Positions 58,153 through 64,000 of a stretch of 64,000 nt of DNA are shown piece after piece (positions within the stretch are counted from its first letter, which is position 1; the number at the start of each line of letters is the position of its first letter). The DNA is from Mesorhizobium sp. C432A. GTDB lineage: Bacteria > Pseudomonadota > Alphaproteobacteria > Rhizobiales > Rhizobiaceae. The stretch spans positions 744,001 to 808,000 of the forward strand of contig NZ_CP100470.1 of assembly GCF_030323145.1 (NCBI RefSeq). The letters are read 5' to 3'. The position numbers and the translations under genes are program-made. The notes below the pieces were generated by a model. That model searched no databases, had not been told where the DNA came from, and was given only the letters and a program-made list of their open reading frames with translations.

Positions 58153-59133
58153 TTACGCGATGCCGGCGGGCTTGCGCTGGAACTGGCCTGCGGCGCGGAA
58201 GCGCCAGAGATAGCTGGGCAGGATTGTGCCGATAGACTGCGGCTGGATGTCGAGGCCGGCAAGGTTCCGGTTGGCCTTGTTGGCCTCCTCCGACACAATG
58301 TTGGGCTGGCGCAGCAGCAGCACCTGGTCTTTGGTCAGCAACGGGTTGGGCAGCAGGCCGAGGATCGAGGCCTGCAGATTGGCCATCCACCACGGCACCG
58401 GTACCAGGAGCCGCTTGCGCTCGATGACGGTCAGCAGCTCTTCCATGCACTGCTTGAAGGTGAGCACTTGCGGCCCGCCGAGTTCATAGATCTGGCCGCC
58501 CTTGATCTTGCCCTCGACCGAACGCGCCACCGCTTCGGCGACATCGCCGACATAGACCGGCTGGAACTTGGTCTGGCCGCCGCCGATCAGCGGCAGCACC
58601 GGCGAATAGCGCGCCATGTCGGCGAAGCGGTTGAAGAAACTGTCCTCGGGTCCGAAATTGATCGACGGACGGAAGATGACGGCGTCCGGGATCGTCTCCA
58701 GGACGGCCTTTTCGCCGAGCGCCTTGGTGCGGGCATAGTCGGATTCGGCGTTGAGGTCGGCGCCCAGCGCCGAGATGTGGGTGAGCCCTGCGCCGACCGA
58801 GCGTGCGGCTTCGGCGACGGCGCGGGCGCCGAATTCGTGCACGGTGTTGAATTTCTGCCGGCCGCTTTCATGCGGGATGGCGACCAGATTGATGACATGG
58901 TCGGCCCCCTGCACGGCGCGGTCGACCGACCAGCGCACGCGCACATTGGCCTGCACCGGCTGGATCTGGCCGACATTGCCGAGCGGCTGCAGATGTCCCG
59001 CCAGATCGGGCCGGCGCACCGCCACCCTGATGCGGTAGCCGCGCTTGGCCAGCGCCCGCACGATGTGGCGGCCGACGAAGCCGGAGCCGCCGAAGACGAC
59101 CACGAGCTTGGGGATCTGCAGGATTTCGGTCAT
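58153..59133 (-). CDS. Complex I NDUFA9-subunit-like atypical SDR protein
   Basis: The 326-residue protein is an atypical short-chain dehydrogenase of the NDUFA9/39-kDa type, an accessory subunit of respiratory complex I in mitochondria and alphaproteobacteria. It has the nucleotide motif LVVVFGGSGFVGRHIVRALA (about 9-28), then NLVAIPHESGRQKF and RPSINFGPEDSFFNRFADMA, which are typical. It is thought to bind NADPH for stability, not catalysis. The ATG at 59133 has GGAG six bases upstream. It is convergent with the P450 gene. Confidence 0.9.
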   Translation of the reverse strand: MTEILQIPKLVVVFGGSGFVGRHIVRALAKRGYRIRVAVRRPDLAGHLQPLGNVGQIQPVQANVRVRWSVDRAVQGADHVINLVAIPHESGRQKFNTVHEFGARAVAEAARSVGAGLTHISALGADLNAESDYARTKALGEKAVLETIPDAVIFRPSINFGPEDSFFNRFADMARYSPVLPLIGGGQTKFQPVYVGDVAEAVARSVEGKIKGGQIYELGGPQVLTFKQCMEELLTVIERKRLLVPVPWWMANLQASILGLLPNPLLTKDQVLLLRQPNIVSEEANKANRNLAGLDIQPQSIGTILPSYLWRFRAAGQFQRKPAGIA

Positions 59134-59237
59134 GGCTGGCTCCGGCGCTCGAAAGCTTGGCTGAAGCCGTTTCATAGTCCGTTTTGGGCCAAAGGCAAAG
59201 GGTGACGCGTCGTCGCTGCCACCCTCTTATGGACCCT

Positions 59238-59687
59238 TCAGAACGCCTTGCCGATGCGCGCGTCGACCGACTGGCGGTTGCCGCCGCGGATAACGAAGAA
59301 CAGCAGGATCGCCGCCCATAGAAGCGACTTTTCAGCGCCGGAAAAGCCCTGGCCGGCAGTGATCCAGTGGAACCAGACGGTGACCAGCAGCACGATCATG
59401 CCGGCAAAGGCGGCGGGCCGAGTCAACAGGCCGATGGCGATCAGAATGCCGCCGAAGAATTCGGTGCAGGACAAAGCAACGACCAGAACGCGCCGGGATA
59501 GAAGCCGAGGCCTTCGACCATCTCGGCGGCGCCGAAAGGGTTGGCGATCTTCTGCGAGCCGTGAATGGTGAAACCCGCCGGCGACGACGCGCAGAAGGGT
59601 TTCGGCGCCATCATGCAGCGACGAATACAGGCGGCCAAACACCGGAACGATAAGTTTGCCGCGGGAAGCGTCGGTGGTTGCGGAAAT
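59238..59687 (-). pseudogene. DoxX family membrane protein, decayed (two compensating frameshifts and altered start)
   Basis: The ends read as a DoxX protein: KLIVPVFGRLYSSLHDGAET and LLRVVAG at the front, then SCTEFFGGILIAIGLLTRPA and VTVWFHWITAG at the back. The 33 residues between make no sense in that frame; the correct text (IHGSQKIANPFGAAEMVEGL, then GFYPGAFWSLL) lies in the +1 frame between about 59578 and 59475. This means one extra base near 59574-59581 and one missing near 59472-59478. The expected start, five bases after AGGAG, is ATT (59685-59687) instead of ATG. The frame stays open, but the protein would be scrambled. Confidence 0.85.
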
Positions 59688-59720
59688 CGTAGCTCCTGTT
59701 TTTGTGACGATCCCTTGCAA

Positions 59721-60013
59721 ACGCCCGATGGTTCCGGCAAGTCAAGTTAACAAAAGTTAACTTCCGCCACATGCTTTAGCACACAGAGCACGAACGCAGA
59801 AAACCCCGCCGAAGCGGGGTTTTCCGGGTGACGCAACGGTCGAGACAGAGCGCAACGGGGCGGATAACCTGAGACGGCATACGCCCGCCCGGGCCCTAAA
59901 CGCATCCGACAGAAGACACCGACCGGGCAAACCCGACCCGGCAGCTATTGGTCGTTGCGATCGGTAGAAAGGTTCAGTCAGGTCGCGTAAAAATTCGTTG
60001 TCGCAGGACCGCT
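59721..60013. other. 293-base intergenic region with a hairpin and AT-rich direct repeat
   Basis: No convincing gene is seen. It holds AGTTAACAAAAGTTAAC at about 59745-59761, a 10-base-period direct repeat, and the hairpin at 59800-59823. The stretch 59830-60013 is featureless to me: a 34-codon frame reading leftward ends in the hairpin but has no ribosome site. An untranslated RNA transcribed leftward and ending at the hairpin is possible. Confidence 0.35.
59800..59823. terminator. GC-rich hairpin with A/T flanks
   Basis: AAAACCCCGC-CGAA-GCGGGGTTTT is a perfect 10-bp stem with a 4-base loop, symmetric enough to work on either strand. It is 190 bases past the end of the Ldh_2 gene (reading leftward) and is the likely end of that operon. 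Confidence 0.7.
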
Positions 60014-61015
60014 TCAGCCCGAATAGCGCTCGGCGAACTCGGAAATGCGCTGCACCACGGCTTTGGGGGCATTGATGCCGCGCGCCTGCGCCTTCTCGGC
60101 CGCTTCGGCCCGCGCCCGGCCCGGAACGTGCACGCCAAAGCGCCGGCGCAGCCGGTCGAGCTGGTCCTTCATGCGTTGCTCGAAATCCGGGTCGAGCAGC
60201 TTGGGCTCGACGGCGAGCACGAACAGGCCGGTTCCCGGGCTGTCCGGTCCGCCGGAGAACCAGGGCGCGTCGAGCGACCAGTTGGCGCCCGACAGGCCAG
60301 CCGCCAGCACTTCGACCATCAGCGCGATGTTGGCGCCGCGCTGGCCGCCGAAGGCCAGCATGGCGCCCTTCATGGCCGCGGCCGGATCGGTGGTCGGGTT
60401 GCCGCTGGCGTCCAGCGCCCAGCCTTCGGGGATCTTCTTGCCGTCCTCGGCCGCCTTGCGGATGTTGACGAACGCCGTGGCGCTCGACGACTGGTCGATG
60501 ACCAGCGGCGCGCCATCGGCGGCGGGTGCCGCAAACGACATCGGGTTGGTGCAATAGACCGGCTTGACCGAGCCCGAGCCTGCCAGCACCGCCGGCCCGT
60601 TGGTGGCGGCGAAGGAGACCAATCCCAGTTGCGCCAGACGCCCGGTGAAATAGCCTAGTGCGCCGCAGGTATAAGCGTTCTTCTGCGAGAAGATGGCGAC
60701 GCCGAACAGCTTTGCCGCCTTGGCAAGGTCATCGATGGTGCGGTCGAAGCCGGTATGGGCGAGGCCGCCACGCGCATCGGATTGATAGACGGCGAGCGCC
60801 GGCCTGGTGATCACGGGATCGGCATTGCCGTCGATGCGGCCGGCTTCCAGCGCTTCGAGGTAATCGATGAAATGGGTCAGCCCGACGGTCGAAAGCCCTT
60901 CCGCCTCGGCGGCAATGATCGAGGCGGTGAGCGACCTCGCCGCCTCCTCATTGGCGCCGGCGCCGAGCGCCGCCATCCGGCACAGCCCTGTTGCCTGATC
61001 GAGAGAGAGTTGCAT
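60014..61015 (-). CDS. Ldh_2 family oxidoreductase (malate/lactate or imine-2-carboxylate reductase type)
   Basis: The 333-residue NAD(P)-dependent enzyme belongs to the Ldh_2 family, which includes YlbC/MdH-type malate and ureidoglycolate dehydrogenases and delta1-piperideine/pyrroline-2-carboxylate reductases. The catalytic histidine segment THFIDYLEALEAG, FSQKNAYTCGALGYFTGRLA and NPMSFAAPAADGAPLVIDQS are characteristic. Being last in an operon with a polar amino acid importer, it may reduce a cyclic imino acid made from the imported substrate. This is an inference. Confidence 0.88.
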   Translation of the reverse strand: MQLSLDQATGLCRMAALGAGANEEAARSLTASIIAAEAEGLSTVGLTHFIDYLEALEAGRIDGNADPVITRPALAVYQSDARGGLAHTGFDRTIDDLAKAAKLFGVAIFSQKNAYTCGALGYFTGRLAQLGLVSFAATNGPAVLAGSGSVKPVYCTNPMSFAAPAADGAPLVIDQSSSATAFVNIRKAAEDGKKIPEGWALDASGNPTTDPAAAMKGAMLAFGGQRGANIALMVEVLAAGLSGANWSLDAPWFSGGPDSPGTGLFVLAVEPKLLDPDFEQRMKDQLDRLRRRFGVHVPGRARAEAAEKAQARGINAPKAVVQRISEFAERYSG

Positions 61016-61036
61016 GTTGCGGACCCGATTGGTGGT

Positions 61037-61130
61037 GAGTGAGTAGGGAGTAGTCAGTAGGGAGTAGCGAAAGCAAGCGGTTTCCCGGTCATATGCTGAC
61101 TACTCACTACTGCCTACTCACTATTCCCTA
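61037..61130. repeat. Inverted AGTAG-rich repeat between permease and reductase genes
   Basis: The left part (61037-61067) is made of AGTAGGGAGTAGTC-like 14-base units. The right part (61096-61130) is its imperfect reverse complement (CTGACTACTCACTACTGCC and on). The right arm includes the permease stop codon. It is a third type of palindromic element in this window. Confidence 0.7.
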
Positions 61131-61937
61131 GCCCACCTTGTTCGGTATGCGCGCCTCGATCTTGCTGAATGCAAACACCAGAAGGCCGGTGATGATCATG
61201 TAGATCAGCGCCAAAAGCAGCAAGGGTTCGTAGGTGAGGTAGGTGTCCTGCCGGACCTTGGACGAGACTGCGAAGATGTCGATGACGCTGATCGTCGCCA
61301 CCAGCGGCGTCGACTTCAGCTGCAGCACGGTTTCGCCGGTCAGCGTCGGCAGCGCCCGGTAGATGGCCTGCGGCAGCCAGATGCGGCGGAAAATCTTCCA
61401 GCGGCTCATGCCGAAAGCGCGGGCCGCCTCTAACTGCCCCTTCGGCACGCCGGCAAAGGCGCCGCGCATCACTTCGCCCTCATAGCCGGCGAAGGACAAG
61501 GTCAGTGCCAGCACTCCATAAGGCCAGGCTTGCCTCAGATACGGCCACATCCAGGATTCGCGGATCCAGGGAAATTGCGGAAACAGCGAGCCTAGCCCGT
61601 AATAGAGCAGCCATAGCTGGATCAGCAGCGGCGTGCCCCTGATGACGGTGCAGAATGTCCTGGCGGGCGCGGAAAACCAGAAAGAGCCGGCGGCCTGCGC
61701 CAGCCCGAGCGGCACGGCGAGCAGGAAGCCGAGAAAGCAGGTGACGGCCAGGATCCACAGCGAGCGCCAGATGCCGATCAGTCCCATTTCATAATATTGC
61801 GGAAGCCAGTCCCAGCGCATGAAAAAGGCGGCACCGAAAACCAGCGCGATTGCGACCAGGATCAGCACGATGCGATGCGGCTGCAGCCACAGCGACGTCC
61901 GCGCGGCAGCGTTGATGATGGTCGCTTCTCCGGCCAT
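61128..61937 (-). CDS. Polar amino acid ABC transporter permease (HisM/ArtM type)
   Basis: The 269-residue inner-membrane protein has five to six helices (RIVLILVAIALVFGAAFFMR first) and the EAA loop EAARAFGMSRWKIFRRIWLP, which docks the ATPase. The RGTPLLIQLWLLYYGLG motif is characteristic of the histidine/arginine/octopine permease family. The ATG at 61937 overlaps the preceding permease stop by one base. With that gene it forms the heteromeric channel. Confidence 0.93.
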   Translation of the reverse strand: MAGEATIINAAARTSLWLQPHRIVLILVAIALVFGAAFFMRWDWLPQYYEMGLIGIWRSLWILAVTCFLGFLLAVPLGLAQAAGSFWFSAPARTFCTVIRGTPLLIQLWLLYYGLGSLFPQFPWIRESWMWPYLRQAWPYGVLALTLSFAGYEGEVMRGAFAGVPKGQLEAARAFGMSRWKIFRRIWLPQAIYRALPTLTGETVLQLKSTPLVATISVIDIFAVSSKVRQDTYLTYEPLLLLALIYMIITGLLVFAFSKIEARIPNKVG

Positions 61938-62773
61938 CAGCGCGCATCCTTGAGCGACGGCATACCGCGCCGCGACCAGGCCTCGACGCGGCCGATGAGC
62001 AGGTTGGAAACCAGCGACAAGATGAGATAGAGCACGCCCGCGGCGAAAAAGAAGGTGAAATAGGCTTTGGTGACCCCCGCAGCCTGCCGCGTCGCCAGCG
62101 CCAGCTCGTAAAAGCCGACGACCGCCAGAAGGGCTGTGTCCTTGGTGGCGATCAGCCACAGATTGGCGAGCCCGGGTATGGCGAAGGGCAGCATCGCCGG
62201 CAAGGTGATGCGCCGCAGCATGAGCCCGGGTGACATGCCATAGGCGCGGGCGGCTTCGATCTGGCCCTGCGGTATGGCCAGGATGGCGCCGCGGATCACT
62301 TCGGTCGAATAGGCACCCTGGACAAAGCCGAGCACGGCGATGCCCGCGGCAAGGCCGCTGATGTCGACGCGCTGGTAGCCCATAGCGGTCAGCGCCTGGT
62401 TGATCAGGTCTGTTCCGGCATAATAGAGCAGCAGGATCAGCACCAGTTCGGGCACGGCGCGCACGATGGTGGTGTAAACCGCCAGCAGGTCGCGCACGAC
62501 AGGACCGCCATAGAGCTTGCCAAAGGCGCCACCGGTGCCGATCAGAAGACCGAGGACCGTGGCGCCGAGCGCGATCTCGATCGAATGGAGCAGCCCAAGC
62601 AACAGCGTGCCGCCCCAGCCCGGCGGATTGGGCGAGAGAAGTTCTATGATGCCGGCCGCCGAGGCCGAAAGAAGTGCGTCGATCAGCGTCGCCCCCGGAT
62701 TGCTGGGTCCAACCACCGCCGACGGCAGCGCCGGCGGCAAGCATGTCTGGGAAAGGTCGGGCAGGAGGGGCAT
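61937..62773 (-). CDS. Polar amino acid ABC transporter permease (HisQ/ArtQ type)
   Basis: The 278-residue permease has an unusually long N-terminus (about 55 residues before the first core helix, TLLLGLLHSIEIALGATVLG). The family's RAVPELVLILLLYYAGTDL and the EAA loop EAARAYGMSPGLMLRRITLP follow. It is encoded 38 bases downstream of the binding protein and overlaps the next permease by one base. A start further in, near residue 35, is possible, but no ribosome site supports it. Confidence 0.92.
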   Translation of the reverse strand: MPLLPDLSQTCLPPALPSAVVGPSNPGATLIDALLSASAAGIIELLSPNPPGWGGTLLLGLLHSIEIALGATVLGLLIGTGGAFGKLYGGPVVRDLLAVYTTIVRAVPELVLILLLYYAGTDLINQALTAMGYQRVDISGLAAGIAVLGFVQGAYSTEVIRGAILAIPQGQIEAARAYGMSPGLMLRRITLPAMLPFAIPGLANLWLIATKDTALLAVVGFYELALATRQAAGVTKAYFTFFFAAGVLYLILSLVSNLLIGRVEAWSRRGMPSLKDAR

Positions 62774-62811
62774 GGCGTTGGCGCCATGCCCCTCAGCTCA
62801 TGCGAGGATCG

Positions 62812-63612
62812 TCAGTTCGACTGCGCGCCGCCACCACCGTAAATGTCGAAATCGAAGTATTTCTTCGATATCTCGTCATATTTGCCGTTCGAGCGGATCG
62901 CCTTGATGCCGGCGTTGATCTTGGCCTTAAGGTCGGTGTCTTCCTTGCGCACGCCGGCGCCCACGCCCGGTCCGAGCACTTCATCGTCCGGAGCCACCAT
63001 GCCCTTCAGATCGCAGCAGGCCTTGCCCTGGTCCGACTTCAGAAATGCGTCGAGCGCGATCGAATCCGCCTGGACGGCGTCGAGGCGGCCTGCGGCCAGA
63101 TCGTTGTTGGCTTCGTCCTGCGTCTGGTATTCCTTGATCTCGGCGGCCGTGGGCCCGAAATGCTTCTTGGCATAGGCCGAATGGGTGGTCGACACCTGCA
63201 CGCCGAGCACTTTGCCCTTGAGATCGTCGGGCGTGGCGCCGAATTTCTGGTCCTTCGGCCCGATGATGGCGGTCGGCGTGTTGTAGTACTTATCCGAGAA
63301 GTCGATGGTCTTCTCGCGTTCGGCAGTGATCGACATCGAACTGGCGATGACGTCGATCTTCTTGGTCGTCAGCGCCGGGATGATGCCGTCCCAGGCGACA
63401 GGCGTGATGACGCAGTCGAGCTTCTCCTCGGCGCAGACGGCGTCGATGAACTCGATTTCCCAGCCAACCCATTTGCCGGAAGCGTCCGGCGAGGTGAAGG
63501 GCGGATAGGGCTCGGCGGCGACGCCGATCTTGACCGGATCGGCCTTGGCCACGCCCATGGCGGCGACGCCGAGCAGCAGCGCTGCGGCGAATGTTTTCAG
63601 AACAGTCTTCAT
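62812..63612 (-). CDS. Periplasmic polar amino acid binding protein (SBP family 3)
   Basis: The 266-residue receptor has a signal peptide (MKTVLKTFAAALLLGVAAMG, cut after AKA) and a family 3 solute-binding fold: VKIGVAAEPYPPFTSPDASG, WEIEFIDAVCAEEKLDCVIT, DVIASSMSITAEREKTIDFS, and LGVQVSTTHSAYAKKHF. Such proteins bind arginine, ornithine, lysine, histidine or octopine-type opines. Paired cysteines (CAEEKLDC) suggest a disulfide. The exact ligand is not clear. Confidence 0.93.
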   Translation of the reverse strand: MKTVLKTFAAALLLGVAAMGVAKADPVKIGVAAEPYPPFTSPDASGKWVGWEIEFIDAVCAEEKLDCVITPVAWDGIIPALTTKKIDVIASSMSITAEREKTIDFSDKYYNTPTAIIGPKDQKFGATPDDLKGKVLGVQVSTTHSAYAKKHFGPTAAEIKEYQTQDEANNDLAAGRLDAVQADSIALDAFLKSDQGKACCDLKGMVAPDDEVLGPGVGAGVRKEDTDLKAKINAGIKAIRSNGKYDEISKKYFDFDIYGGGGAQSN

Positions 63613-63666
63613 GTCACGACTCCCAGTTTGTTGTTGGTTCCCGGTTTTCTTCCGTCCCGGCTTGTC

Positions 63667-64000
63667 CTAGCCGATGTTGCGGATGAACTGCTTCAGCCTT
63701 TCGGATTTCGGTGCGCCGAATATCTGCTCCGGCGGCCCCTCTTCCTCGACCAGCCCGTTGCAGAGGTAGACGACATGGGTCGCGACCTCGCGGGCGAATT
63801 TCATTTCATGCGTGACCAGCACCATGGTGCGGCCCTCGCGCGCCAGGTCGCCGATCACCTTCAGCACCTCGCCGACCAGCTCCGGGTCGAGCGCCGAGGT
63901 CGGCTCGTCGAACAGCATGACGCGCGGGTTGATGGCCAGGGCGCGGGCGATCGCCGCGCGCTGCTGCTGGCCGCCCGAGAGATAGGCCGGATAGACGTCG
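63667..64000 (-). CDS. Polar amino acid ABC transporter ATP-binding protein (partial)
   Basis: The C-terminal 110 codons lie in the window; the gene continues beyond it. The signature LSGGQQQRAAIARALA, the Walker B VMLFDEPTSALDPE and the switch histidine in LVTHEMKFARE are intact, and the end (SERLKQFIRNIG) is typical of HisP/GlnQ-like ATPases. It powers the importer whose binding protein and two permeases follow on the same strand. The Walker A motif is outside the window. Confidence 0.95.
   Translation of the reverse strand, partial: DVYPAYLSGGQQQRAAIARALAINPRVMLFDEPTSALDPELVGEVLKVIGDLAREGRTMVLVTHEMKFAREVATHVVYLCNGLVEEEGPPEQIFGAPKSERLKQFIRNIG

Noticed and set aside
59747..59760. TTAA-N6-TTAA as a CtrA box
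   Set aside because: The spacer is six bases, not seven, and no intact gene starts close by in the right direction.
59757..60554. 265-codon open frame overlapping the Ldh_2 gene end
   Set aside because: Out-of-frame shadow of the reductase with low-complexity Arg/Gly text.

Overview
The window is GC-rich, densely packed alphaproteobacterial chromosome. Several features point to the Rhizobiales, most likely Mesorhizobium or a close relative: a three-gene xanthine dehydrogenase set beside a PuuD-type urate hydroxylase, a split pntAA/pntAB/pntB transhydrogenase behind a small aa3-oxidase subunit IV, the UdgX/radical-SAM pair, candidate CtrA boxes (TTAA-N7-TTAA), and many compound palindromic intergenic repeats. 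This placement rests on gene content, not on a marker-gene search. No rRNA, tRNA, CRISPR array, insertion sequence or prophage was recognised.

Layout. 1-9.9 kb is purine catabolism: the end of xdhA, then xdhB and xdhC, a two-gene flavin monooxygenase operon wedged in the cluster, a LysR regulator, urate hydroxylase and guanine deaminase. 10-23.3 kb is mixed: a UPF0303 protein, glycerate 2-kinase, the UdgX and radical-SAM pair, a glutamine-synthetase-like ligase coupled to a class III aminotransferase, a WD40 protein, a CobW GTPase, and MarR and AraC regulators. 23.3-37 kb is small-molecule uptake and catabolism: an enol-lactonase-like hydrolase with a divergent LysR gene, a DMT exporter, a LacI regulator with a hydroxyacid dehydrogenase, a gamma-Glu-GABA hydrolase-like amidotransferase, a TakP-like TRAP system whose binding protein converges on the permease genes, an alcohol dehydrogenase, and an orphan LivH-type permease divergent from a CGNR zinc-finger gene.

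37-50.6 kb holds a large indolepyruvate ferredoxin oxidoreductase, a membrane GGDEF-EAL protein, a FeeM-like N-acyl amino acid synthase, small membrane proteins, pntAA-pntAB-pntB with a clear terminator, a 25-residue membrane microprotein with its partner gene, and a membrane-anchored serine hydrolase. 50.6-64 kb holds gyrB, a secreted caspase-TPR protein, a flavin reductase, a cytochrome P450, a complex I NDUFA9-like protein, a decayed DoxX gene, and an operon for a polar amino acid ABC importer plus an Ldh_2-family reductase, cut by the window edge.

Most worth a second look: a compound palindrome with perfect 26-bp arms lying in frame inside xdhC, with intergenic relatives; two genes with clean frameshift signatures (the monooxygenase at 3978-5236 and DoxX at 59238-59687); the c-di-GMP and FeeM gene pair with CtrA-like sites; and the short hydrophobic protein at 48859-48936.
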